Assembly: GCA_034406715.1 (NCBI GenBank)
Contig: CP137879.1
Location: 310,001 to 374,000, forward strand
DNA from: Rhodotorula mucilaginosa
Taxonomy: Eukaryota; Basidiomycota; Microbotryomycetes; Sporidiobolales; Sporidiobolaceae
Direction: 5' to 3'
Length of the DNA stretch: 64,000 nucleotides
Part shown: positions 13,450-23,974 of the stretch, piece after piece
Layout of the letters: each line of letters starts with the position of its first letter
How positions within the stretch are numbered: the first letter of the stretch is position 1
Notes under the pieces: generated by a model
What the model saw: only the letters and a program-made list of their open reading frames with translations
The model's database searches: none
Told to the model about the DNA's origin: nothing
Made by a program: the position numbers and the translations under genes

Positions 13450-15064
13450 ATGACCTCTCCCCGTCCTCGCCGCGCCTCGGCGCCCGAGTCGTACGCCGTC
13501 ATAGGCGGAGAAGGTTTTCTCGGAGCTGCCCTCGTCTCTGAACTACTCGAACGACACCCCGCCTCCAACGTCGCCTCGTTCGGGTTGACCCAACGTCGGT
13601 TCGACACCCCGTCGGGTGGAGGAGACCCGTACCGGTTCTTTCGCACCGACATCACCTCGTACGAATCGATCCTCTCTGCGCTCCGAAATAGCGCAGCGAC
13701 GACCGTCTTTCATACGGCGAGCCCGCATGCGAAATCGACACCCGAAGTCTGGAGAAAAGTCAACATCGAAGGGACCGACGCCGTCGTCCGAGCCTGTCGC
13801 GAAGCGGGCGTCCGCAAGCTCGTCTTTACCAGCTCCATGACGGTCGTCTACGAGCCGGGCACGCCGTACAAGAACGTGGACGAGAGGTTGCCCATCATCG
13901 AGACAGAAGAGAAAGTCGCCACTTATGCTGGTTCAAAGGTGCCGTCCCTCATGCCCTTTTATCAACTCGCGTTGGCGAGAGCGAGCGGTCCTGATCGGAC
14001 ATGTCCCTCAGGCCGCAGCGGAAAAGATTGTCTTGGCGGCGAATGGTCAAGACGGCCTCAAGACGTGCTCATTACGCATCGGCGGCATCATCGGGCAAGT
14101 TCCCTCCTCCGCGCCGGGTCGGCACGCCCCCAATGACTGACATGACTCTGCTTTTTCTTCCAGTCCCGGGGACCGTCAGGTCCTTCCGGGTTTCATCAAA
14201 GTCTACAAGTCCGGCCAGTCAGTGTTTCAGATGGGCGACAACAGCAACTTGTTCGACTTTGTCACGGTCAAGAATGTCGTCCACGCGCACCTCCTCGCCG
14301 CCGAGCGCCTCGACGCGCCGCGCCTCCCCGCCTCGACGTTCGTGACGCGCCTCGAACCGGTACAATGTACCGTCAAGCGGAGACCGTTGCCGACGTCGCG
14401 GTGCCAGCACGTGATTGACCCGTCCAAGCCGGCTCCGCCACCTGATCCGCCGCTCCCCGCCGTCCGGAACAAATGGAACCAGTTTGCCTGCTCGGACGAC
14501 AAACCCGTCTCGGCTGAGAACCTCACCGTCGCGGGGCAAGCGTTCTTCATCACGAACGGCGAGCCGGTCAACTTTTGGACGTTTGCGCGCGCCGTCTACT
14601 TTGAGTACTCGCAGCGCCCGCCGAGGTTGTGGGACCCGCTCGTGTTCCCGAAGGAGGTCGGCATGCTGTACGCTTCGCTGAGCGAGACGATCGGGTGGTT
14701 CCAGGGCAAGAAGCCCGAAGATTGCGCGGTGCCCAAGGCGTACATGCAACAGGTCTTGCACGACCTGTACTGTGACATCGAGCGGGTGCGTGCGCGCGCG
14801 GTCATCTCTCTCTCTCTTCCAGTCCGTTAACCTGACGAATGACCGGCCTTGCCCCTTAGGCTCGACGGCTGCTTGGATATGAACCGATCGAGAGTCTCGA
14901 GGAAGGCATCCGCACTGGGGTCGCGGTAAGCTGCGGCTCGACATATGTCTCTCTCTACTCTGGACACTGACTGGTATTGTCCACAGTGGTACAAGGCGGA
15001 TGAGGCCCGCCAAGAGCGACAGGCGGCCGCGCGGGCGGGAGACAGTCTGCCGAAGAGGTCGTGA
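13450..15064 (+). CDS. ERG26: Sterol-4-alpha-carboxylate 3-dehydrogenase (decarboxylating)
   Basis: Erg26 acts with Erg25 and Erg27 in the ER to remove C4 methyl groups in ergosterol synthesis. This short-chain dehydrogenase has the NAD-binding VIGGEGFLG, FHTASP, VNIEGTDAVVRACREAGVRK, the catalytic YAGSK (YxxxK) and, after splicing, GPGDRQVLPGFIKVYKSGQS. FQMGDNSNLFDFVTVKNVVH and GQAFFITNGEPVNFWTFAR are typical of Erg26. Exons: 13450-13938, 14012-14094, 14164-14785, 14860-14925, 14987-15064. The intron 14095-14163 begins GCAAGT, a GC-AG intron; only that boundary restores the GPGDRQ motif. A low-complexity insert follows AAERLDAP. The gene may start at 13390 instead. Confidence 0.92.
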
Positions 15065-15335
15065 ATCGCTTCTTCTGCGCACCGCGGAACGTCGGCCGGA
15101 TGCTATTGCATATGTGTTCAAAACATACTGTCATGACTATACCAAGAAGCCGTGCAATCCGATCCGAGCTCAACGAAGAGACAAGAATTGGGATGACGGA
15201 CTCGGACGGGTTTTCCCCGCGGGTCGCCGCGCGTCGGCCGGTCTAATTTTCGGGGCAGATCGAAACTGGCGGACAACGTTCACGTCGACGTAGTTCGGCA
15301 TCCTTTGCGCTCTGACGGCTTATCGCGCTACGACT

Positions 15336-16180
15336 ATGGGCTCGATCTTGCTCGCGACGCTCCTGGGCAGCGGAGAGACTCTGGCAGACCTCCGTAGTCC
15401 GATCCTGCCCGTCCCGGAGGACCACCCGCACCTGTTCACCGAGCCGACGCCGTACGAACGCCGGACTTCGGCCCTCGTCGAACGTGACGGCGACGCCTGC
15501 CGGAGTCGGAAACCGCTCCCGTTGACGGAACGTAGCCTGCGAGCGTACCACCTCTCGTGGCTGATCCGGCAGCGGGACCTACGGTCGCGGCACTTGGCGT
15601 TGTGCGACGCCCGCGACAAGGGGTGGCCGTCGTGCTGGGCCGGCAAGGCGACCTCTCGCCATATCCGCGCAGTCGCTAGGGCCCTCGACGAGGCAGAGTG
15701 GGTCGAGGACAAACTCCGAAAGGCTCTCGGGTGGTGCAGGGCCGCCGCGGTGCCGAAAGCCCGCGTCAAGACGCTCCTCAAATCCGGCAAGAAGAGGTGC
15801 GTCTTATCGCTGGTCTCTCGGAACTTTGGACGAGCCGCAGTTTATGCTCATACGCTGTGTGCATGTGCAGTCACGTCGTCCGGCCATCCCACACCGAGTT
15901 CCCACCGTCTCTGCTCGATCTCCCGTATCCACTCCCCGTCGCCCTCGAGGCCAACATCTACTTCCTCACCGTCCCGCGCCCGCCCACGCTCACGCGACGA
16001 GACGAAGAGCGCGAGGCGCAACTCCGCGACGCACCACCGGCGTACTGCGAAGAGGTCGACCTCTTGTCCGGCGAGACGGTCCTCGAGGTCGGAGCGAACG
16101 ACGCCGACATCGACGTCCGCGCCTACGAACGCTTGACGCACGCTGCGCCTCTTGTAACCGAAGTTCGTGTATCGGCTTGA
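15336..16180 (+). CDS. Hypothetical protein (unrecognised)
   Basis: I do not recognise the family. Two exons (15336-15796, 15871-16180) join with a GTGCGT donor and a GTGCAG acceptor in consistent phase, giving about 256 aa. The first half is basic and helical (SWLIRQRDLRSRHLALCDAR, then RALDEAEWVEDKLRKALGWC). The second half is acidic, with PYPLPVALEANIYFLTVPRP and a VLEVGANDADIDVRAYERLT segment. No transmembrane helix or known motif is visible. Support comes from the paired open frames, the splice signals and codon use like the neighbours. Confidence 0.6.
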
Positions 16181-16426
16181 TTGTCGCCACCACTATCTTA
16201 TACATAGATTTGTTTCCCTTCCCCTGTCGGCGCATCTGGTCGCTTCGCACCGCCCCTGTTTTTGTTTTTCCTCTCCTGCCGACACCTGACGTATCATACA
16301 ACTTCCGACGCAACCTCTTGTTCATCACCTTTGTCGCTCTCTCTGACGTAGCCCCCCATCCCACCATGAAGCATAACTCTGTCTAGACGACACTGAAAGC
16401 AGTACCGCCAATCGTGATTTTGTCTC

Positions 16427-17477
16427 CTACTCTTTCCGTGCCTTGAACCGCAACCGAACATACATCGTCGTCCACTGCTCGCCATGCTTCATGTCGACCT
16501 CGAGGCGACGGCACACCTCGGCCTTGACCTGCTCGCGGTCGACCGTCGCCGGCAAGGCGTCGAGGAACGCGAACGCGAACGTGTCGAGCCAGCCTGCGAG
16601 TCCGGACTCGGGCAGCGGTGTCGGCCTCGGAATGAGCTCTGTCAGTGCGAGCTGAGAGTCAGTGTTTGCCCGCACACGAGACAGCGCACGCTGACCCGTA
16701 CCGCAAGATTCGACCCCAAAGCCGGCTGCCTGCAGGATAGCACTGTATTGCGCGGGGGTTGGGAAGAACCAAGGGTCCACAGCGGCAGCATCGACGCCGT
16801 ACTCGCCGAGCACCGTATGCAGAACCGACCGAACGCCAATCATGTTCATCGCGCCACCCATCTGTTTCGTTTCAGTGCCAGGCATCAGTTTCTGATCTCG
16901 CTCCCGCGACAAAGTACGGCTTTCTTCTCCACATACCTCTCCCACAAAGCGCCCGCCTGGCTTCAGCAGGCCGTACACGCCGCGGACTACCTGCGCCGGG
17001 TCGCGTTTCATCCAGTGCAGCGCCGCGTTCGAAAAGACGGCGTCGAACGCCTCCTTCTCTCCCGATTTCTCCAAATCGTGCCCGTCGCCTTCGATCCATG
17101 TAACAGGTACGGTGGCCTCGTTGGAGAGGGGAGAGGAAGCTGCGTTGGTACGGGCTTTGGCGAGCAAGTCGGGGGAGGCGTCGAAACCGACGACGCTGCC
17201 GTTTGGTTGCACCGCTGGTAGCAGCGCGGATAGGGTAAGTTCTCCCGAGCCGCAGCCGAGGTCAAGAATCCGCTCCTGTGACAGGCGCACTGATTCTAGG
17301 TCAGCGGCGAAACGGATCCATTCTGGCAAGGGCTCCGGGCCTCGGAAAGATGACACTCACGCCCGGTCGCGCCGACAGAAGATCCAGCGTCGGACTCGTA
17401 TAAGCCGACGAGTACACGAAGCTCGCATTCGAGTTGTAGCGCTCAGCAGACCACTTGTCCTCCTTTGAAGTCGACAT
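16427..17477 (-). CDS. Class I SAM-dependent methyltransferase (Tam-like)
   Basis: Motif I is ILDLGCGSGELT, followed by GSVVGFDASPDLLAKAR and SNAALHWMKRDPAQVVRGVY. After splicing GRFVGE-MGGAMNMIG follows, and the C-terminal part has GWLDTFAFAFLDALP. This order resembles trans-aconitate methyltransferase-like proteins (Methyltransf_25/11); the substrate is not known. The start is MSTSKEDKW; an ATG five codons upstream is possible. Introns lie after SARPG, after GRFVGE (75 nt, stop-free, multiple of three) and within the VESC-ELIPRP junction. It converges with the unknown gene at 15.3-16.2 kb. Confidence 0.8.
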
Positions 17478-17837
17478 TTTGGCAGGTAACAAGCGCAGAG
17501 CCGAGGATCAAGAGCCCGGTGCAGAGCAGGCTGAAGTTTGAGGGCAGTCGAAAGGGGTGAGAGCCATCTTGAGGAGCGGCGGTATCAACGAAATCCTAGC
17601 GCGTGCCGAAGTCCTCCTCGCGGTGACCGTGCTGGCCGGATCGGAAGGAGTTTGTCCCCAAGTGGGGCAGCGGGGCACTCAATCTCCTTCCGCAAAGGCC
17701 GCTTTGCTGCTGACGGCGGCGGCGTTCGCCCGTGCCGCATCTGGCACTCCGGCGAGATCAGGAAGACGACAACACGTACGAATGCAAGACAGGAGAGAGA
17801 TGGAGTACACAGACGGTTCCGTAGATGAGGCGGGGTT
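17478..17837. other. Spacer between two minus-strand genes
   Basis: This should contain the methyltransferase promoter and the 3' UTR of the next gene. No gene is supported. Confidence 0.5.
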
Positions 17838-19017
17838 TCATCGGAGATTCGCGGCGTCGAGGGCAACTTTTCGCGCCTCTTCTGCTGCGGCAGCCAGTTT
17901 CGGAACATCCTGTACGAAGATGACCGATGTTAGATCACGCTGCTATAGGCTCTCGGAAATTCTGAGAGCAGGGAAAAGGACTAACCGCGAGCAGTTTTTC
18001 GAGAGAAGCTCTGCCTTCTTCGTAGTACTCTTGAGCCTGTGCCGCTGAAGGCGCGTCTCCTGCAGATGATGAAAGATGTGAGCATTCGCTGCGATGGATC
18101 AAGGAGGATTCGTCGGGCCCTCACCGGCACCTCCCAGGCTCTTCCGCGAGCGCGGTCTCGCAAGCGCAATCTCGTCGGGCACATCGATGCGAGCCTGCTC
18201 GAGCTGTTCCGCATGCTCGGAATCCAAGCGTAGGATCTCTTCGACATACTGTCCAAGTGCAGAGGATCAGTTTTTGTGCACCAACCACGTGGTAATGCAA
18301 TAGACGGCGAAATGAGTGCGGCAATTCACCTGTGCTGTTCGCGCGGGCGCGTCGACGCGCTCCCGAGCATTGATCTCTCTTGCGTCGAAGAGATCGTTCT
18401 GGTACTTGAGTACCCGCTGATGCAGGTTGTCGTCGAACGGCTGCGTCTTGCCGAGTTCTATCGAGACGAGGAAGGGTGTCAATGTCTGGAGTTTCGCGGC
18501 GATGGCCAAGCCCCCGCCAGCTATAACGTACCTCCTTTTCGCTTCTTGCGCTGGTATTCAGACCAGGAAAGGCCTGTGATGGTACAGTTCTGGACGATGA
18601 TGGCTTCCATCTTGGCGTAAAAGTCCTGCGCGGGGTCCAGCACAAAGGAAGTCAGCGGAAGTAGAGGCATGTGCGCGAACGTCACTGCCTTTTCGCACAC
18701 GGTACGACTCTAACAAAAGCTTCAGGTACAGTGCGCTCCTGCCCTTGTCCCAATCGGGCTCGAAATGCATCGTCGGAACCAGAAAGTTGACTGACCTTGA
18801 GGACGAGATCGCTCGCGAATTTGCGGTCGTGCTCCGACTCGGGCACCGCCTTGCCCTTTCCTTTGCCCTTGCTGGCGACTCCGGCTGCCTGTTGCTCGAC
18901 TCGGCCCTCGAGGTCGCCGCGGAGTCGATCCAAAACAGCGCGCAATTCCTCCTCCGAGTCGAACGCGAGCGGCGGGATCTCGTCGGCCGAGTCGGTCGAC
19001 TCGTTTGCGTGAGCCAT
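17838..19017 (-). CDS. Possible kinetochore Mis14/Nsl1-like protein
   Basis: Several short exons are read: an acidic N-terminus beginning MAHANESTDSADEIPPLAF, a basic KGKGKGKA patch, FASDLVLK, then a segment with AKMEAIIVQNCTITGLSWSE, then PFDDNLHQRVLKYQNDLFDA, YVEEILRLDSEHAEQLEQAR, and a short coiled C-terminal exon ending AEEARKVALDAANLR. The middle ('NxTITGLxxxE' and 'PFDxxLxxxV') recalls Mis14/Nsl1 of the MIND kinetochore complex, and the predicted coiled coils agree. The match is by eye and weak; the gene itself is well supported by linked exons. Exact internal borders are uncertain. Confidence 0.5.
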
Positions 19018-19427
19018 TGTATACTCGGGCTCCCTTGCACGGCCAGCCACTGGGCGATGACGGGCTGTCGGCGGGAGAAGACGGCGCTCCTCGACGCGCA
19101 GCTGACTTCCTCATCTTATGTCCGACTAAACCCACGGAAGCCTGGCTCAGGTATACATGCACTCGTGCACACTGCATCCGGGCAGCCTGCTCCTCCAGGG
19201 ACGACATTGAACTCTCGGCGCTATAGACGGTCGCGCACCAGGACAATTCTCCGGATCGCTTCTCCTCGACGTTGCGCATTCGATTTGGACAGCTGAGCAT
19301 AGGGCTGAATCGAACGTGCGAGAGTGAAACGATACACCTTTATTTCGTCGCTGGCATAGTCTGCCTCTATACTGTATTCATATTTCTAGCAATCCGGGCG
19401 CGTCGAGGCCAAGAACATCCCGCTACC
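19018..19427. other. Spacer between Mis14-like start and permease 1 stop
   Basis: Both flanking genes are on the minus strand; this holds a promoter and a 3' UTR. Nothing else is supported. Confidence 0.5.
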
Positions 19428-21744
19428 TCAAACCTTCTCCTCGTCGCTCTGCCGCTTCGAGACGTCTGATGCGTCCTCGATCTGCTCGGCCTGAACGCCC
19501 TCGGTCGGTTTGAGGTAGTTCTGACCGTGTTCGGCGGCGAGTTGATGTTCGCGCCGGAGCTCGGCCATGACAATCTTGTTGGCGTTCCAGGTGTTCTTCT
19601 GAGACCAGAGGCGGTCCATCTCCTCGAGGGGGATGTTGCGCGTCTCGGGGAGGAGGAAGATGATGTACGGGAGCGAGAGGACCTGCATCGCGCCGAAGAA
19701 GAGGTAGACGCCGTAGCCCGAGTGGCCCATGTTGAGGAACATGGTCGGAGTCGCGCGAGAAATGACAAAGTTCCCTGCGGTTCGAGGTAAGGTCAGCCGT
19801 CGCTCCAGCAGGGACCCGTTCGGTGTGCGACGACCCACAGAGCCAGTTGGAGGTAGCAGCCAAGCATTGAGTAACCTGGCGGACAGCACCGGGGAAGGAC
19901 TCGGCGTTGACGACCCAAGGGGTGCCCTGGAAGCGCAGAGGGACCGGACCGGTCAGCAAGCGGCTTGCTTCAACGGCGGAGTCGAGGACGCGAATACTCA
20001 CGTTCCAGGAGACGGCGTAGAAGGCGGTCCACAGGTAGAAGAAGAACATGGCAGCCTTGCCGCCGGGCGGGAGAGACGAAGTCGGGTTATTGGCCGGGTC
20101 CTCGATGTTGTTGTACGCCGCGATCGCGAACATGGAGACGGCACCGCCGGCAGCACCGACAAGGAGCTGTTCGAGCGCATGTCACGTCAGCAAATTACCT
20201 ACACTCGGGAGGTGTGCTGTGCGGTACGGCACTTACGATTCCGCGACGACCGAAGCGGTCAATGACGATGAAGCACCAGACGAGAGCGAGGACAGTCTTG
20301 ATGACACCAAAGACACCGGTGGTAAGCAGCGAGGTGTCCGTGCCGGTGACACCAATCGACTTGAAGATGGTGGGCGAGCTGTCATAAGCGAAAGGCCATG
20401 GTCAGTTTTGGGTCGAGTGGCGGCCATGTTGCGGAGAGGACGCACTAGTAATTGATGGCGTTGATGCCGGTTCCGTTCTGCCACATGAACAGCATAGTGG
20501 TGATGATCATGCGACGGAACAGGAAGCTCCTTCCGAGCACCTGGCGGAACGGCGCCCAGAACCCGGTCCCGACCGCGGTACGGTCGTGCTCGACTTGGAT
20601 GTCGATCTCGTTGACCTCGCTGATGATGTACGGGTCCTCGGGCGCGAGCTTGCGGATAAAGCAGAGGTTCTTGATCGCCTCGTCGCGACGGTTGCGAGCG
20701 ATGAGCCATCGCGGCGACTCGCGAACGAAGAAGGGGATACCGAGAGCGAACAAGCCGCCGGGGATGAGCCTGCGAGAAGAGGCAGACGTTTATCAGTTCG
20801 GATCTTGCAGATCTCGATACAGGGATACCGAGGAGGACTTACTGGACTGCGAAGGGAATGAGCCACTGCTTGCGCGAAGCCGCGATGTGCTGCGTAACAC
20901 CGTAGTTGATCCAGAACCCGACGAGGCCACCGACTGCAAAACGTGAGGGGCGGCGTCAGCAGCTGATTCTCCGTAACGAAGTAGTCGAGAGAGTAACGCA
21001 CTCTGCCATCCGATCTCGTACATGCCGATGAGTTGACCACGGATCGCGGGAGGAGCGATTTCCGAGATGTAAAGCGGAGTCAGGTTCGAAGCGGCGCCGA
21101 TTCCGAGTCCGGCAACGATACGGCCGCCGTAGATCGGACCGAGCCCACGAGCGCCATCAGCGGCAAGCATCTGTGCGATCAACGAGTACGTCAGTTCCTG
21201 GAAGCGTGCGAGCATCGGCGAAGATTGGCAAGGTGGCAACGAGAGAAAACGAAAGACTCACGACGCCGGCGCCGAGGATAAAGACGAGGGACGAGACGAG
21301 GAGACCCATCTTGCGACCAAAGATCTGACCGAGCGGGTATCCGAGCAGGGAACCAAAGAAGCAGCCGCCCTGGTAGGTCGAGACGATGTTGGCAGAGATG
21401 TCGGCGAATTGCTTCGACGTCTTGGTCGTGAGACCGAACTCGGACTTGAACGATCCGAGGGCCATCGAGGTGCCTATAAAGGCCGAGTCGTAGCTGTATA
21501 TATTTTCCGAGCGGACGTCAGTAGTCCGTCGATTGGGAGCAATGTCGTGGGAGAACGAGTCAAGAAACTGACCCGATCATGATGGCGGCGGTGGCGGCGA
21601 CGATAGCGCCTGGTGTTTGGTGTTGTCAGTATGGTACGGTCGAGGTCATACACACGCTGAATGGCACTCACATGAGTAGACCCGCCAGTTGTAGACCGCC
21701 TTGGGCGTCGGGCGGTCTTCGATGCGAGCGAAGAGATTGACCAT
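19428..21744 (-). CDS. qutD: Quinate permease, MFS sugar-porter family, copy 1 (QutD/QA-Y-like)
   Basis: This twelve-helix H+ symporter would take up quinate. The N-terminus [20 protein letters not shown] and the following [16 protein letters not shown] match fungal quinate permeases (QutD, QA-Y) closely, more so than hexose carriers. Sugar-porter signatures are present: [32 protein letters not shown]-type [34 protein letters not shown] and [16 protein letters not shown]. About nine introns interrupt it. The first (21671-21610, after the Ser codon of VYS) is missing from copy 2. It is divergent from the 3-dehydroshikimate dehydratase gene, as expected of a quinate module. Confidence 0.9.
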
Positions 21745-22427
21745 GGCGGCGGATCAACGGCGGTGGTCTATGAAAGCGACGGTTGGGACGGCGATGCTTC
21801 GGCGCCTATACGCTGTTGGGACTGGTTGAGGCGGTCGAACGGGGGACTCGGAGCGGGCTGGGCAGGTCTCTGCTCGAGAGATCAAGCGCGAGATGTCAAG
21901 TCGAAGAGCGGAACGAGGCGCACTCCGACGTGTGAGGCGCAGGCGTGTCTGGGCGCTGGCCGGAAGCAGCAAGGAAAAGCTGGCTGGCTGGAAAGGGAGA
22001 TGGAACTCGCCGCCGAGCGCCCAGTCGTCGTCTCGACAGATCTTTCGAAGCGTGGGCCGCATCGACTCCACTTTTTTGGGCCGCCGCTTCGCCCGGAGCG
22101 GAGCGAAATCTGGGATCCGGGGTTGACGTGGCACCTCCCCTCGAGCTAAACTTGTCACTTTGCGGCGCTCAACGTTTTCGAGCGCTCGTTTGGGCGGATC
22201 AACTTTCAACGCCCCCAGCTCCGGGTGTCCGTCCGCCAGAGAAATCAGCGCGCAGAGCCCAGCGAAGTCCAGCTAACCGCTCACGAGACCTTGCACGACT
22301 TGCGAGCTGTTGACACAACCTTGCGGCGCTCTGTCAAGGCCTGCTCCGTCGCTCGCCCAAGCATTGCCGCCAGCTGAACTTTGACCTTCGCAAAAGTGAA
22401 TCCGATTCGGCGCAGAACCTCATCACC
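21745..22427. promoter_or_regulatory. Divergent promoter of quinate permease 1 and dehydroshikimate dehydratase
   Basis: This 683-bp region separates two quinate genes. It contains, at 22193-22213, a 21-bp element (GGCGG, one variable base, then TCAACTTTCAACGCC) that recurs with one difference upstream of permease 2. About 20 bp directly before the permease ATG are also shared with copy 2. Confidence 0.6.
22193..22213 (+). promoter_or_regulatory. Candidate quinate regulatory element, copy A
   Basis: GGCGGA followed by TCAACTTTCAACGCC. The partner at 27045-27065 matches at 20 of 21 bases. It lies about 215 bp before the dehydratase ATG and 450 bp before the permease 1 ATG. The regulatory role is inferred from position and conservation only. 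Confidence 0.45.
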
Positions 22428-23664
22428 ATGTCTCCTTCGCCGCCGACTTCGCTCCCGTCCACTCCGCCTGCGATGGCACCGACCCAGCTCCTCCCGCCAC
22501 TCGGAATCGCCACCCTGTCGCTCGGCAATTGCGAGCACCACGCGCTCGAGGACAAGATTCGCGCCGCAGCCGAAGCCGGATTCTCCTCCGTCGAGCTGTT
22601 CGACCTCGATTGGGAGCACTACCGCGACGCGTACGCCCGGAGCAACGGATACGCACTGCCCTGCGAGGAAGGAGACGCTGCGAGTCGAGCTGCCGCGCAC
22701 GAGCTGGCCAAAGTCTGCCGCGACGAGGGCGTCGAGATCAGTTGCTACCAACCGCTCCGCAACTTTGAAGGGTGGCTCGATCCGGAGCAGGAGGAAAAGG
22801 CCCGCAAGCACGCAAAGGGGATCTTGGACGTCATGCCCATACTCGGCACCGACCTCGTCCTGTGCTGTTCGAACGCAGCTCCGGCGACCGAGACGACCGG
22901 TTCATTAGAAAAGGCGGCGGCGGACCTGGGCTGGCTTGCGGACCTCGCGGCGACCTACACTCCTCCGATCCGGGTCATGTACGAGGCGCTCTCCTTCGCG
23001 ACGCATCGCTCGCAGTGGCAGCAGGCGTGGGAGGTCGTCGAATACGCGAACCGACCCAATCTCGGACTCTGCCTCGACTCGTTCAACGCCCTGGCCCGCG
23101 ACTGGGCAGATCCGTACTCGCCTTCCGGACGGAGATCGGACGACGTCGACGCCCAACTCGAGCGCAGCATGAACGAGCTCGTCCAGCGAGTTCCCGGAGA
23201 AAAGGTCTGTCTCGGCGCTGCTCTTCCCGTGTCATTCTTGCACTGACAACCAAAACATGCTCTCATCCCTCCAGATCTTTCTGTACCAAGTCGCCGACGC
23301 CGCCTTCATGTCTCCTCCAATGACTCCCCCGACGGATCCGTCCGTTCCTCGCCTCCGACCCTGGTCTCGCTCTCACCGCCTCTTCCCCCTCGAACGCTCC
23401 CTCGGCGCCTACCTCCCCGTCGACCGCTTCTCCGACGCCGTCATCGCGACCGGTTACTCCGGACCGTGGAGTCTCGAGGTCTTCAACTGGAGCTTGAACA
23501 ACGAGGGCAAGCTCGTCCCGCAGCAGCATGCAGAGCGCGGCATGAAGGGACTGCACCTCGCTGCGACTCAGGCTTACGAGAGGGCTCACTTGAAGAACTG
23601 TACGTCATCACCCGTCTGCTTTGTAGTCGCGAGGTGGCTAAACTGATTCTCGCTACTCACAGGA
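22428..23664 (+). CDS. qutC: 3-Dehydroshikimate dehydratase (QutC/QA-4-like)
   Basis: This enzyme turns 3-dehydroshikimate into protocatechuate, the third step of quinate catabolism. It is a TIM-barrel sugar-isomerase-like metalloenzyme. SLGNCEHHALEDKIRAAAEA and VELFDLDWEHYRD resemble QA-4, and YQPLRNFEGWLDPEQ and GTDLVLCCSN follow. Likely metal ligands sit in VMYEALSFATH (Glu), LCLDSFNALARDW (Asp) and SLEVFNWS (Glu). Exons 22428-23204, 23275-23599 and 23663-23664. The last intron (GTACGT donor, CTGAT branch, CACAG acceptor) splits the stop codon T|GA, ending the protein HLKN. Without splicing it would add 15 residues. An alternative start is the ATG at 22473. The neighbours support the function. 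Confidence 0.88.
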
Positions 23665-23974
23665 TCAGACTCTGGGATAACCGGCTTGCATTTTTCGGGT
23701 GTACATAGATGGGATCCGTCCGCCCCCTTTTCTTGGATGTTCTATATCCCTAGCGACTGGTGTTGTACACATTCCGACTTCGCCTACCCCAAGAGTCCCT
23801 TTTAGCTCGCCTGTAGGCTTCAGTACGAGCCCCTTCCCTCTGCATCGCATGTTGACCATGACACGGGATTCTCGAGCTCTTGCGAGCTCTTGCAGGATAA
23901 GAAAGTCTGTGCAACTAGAGAAGGAATCTATGTGCGGCATGCGTAAAAGGAAGAGACGAAGAGCGAAAAGGAAA
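23665..23974. other. Convergent 3' region between dehydratase and ERG1
   Basis: This holds the 3' UTRs of two convergent genes; no gene is seen. Confidence 0.5.
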
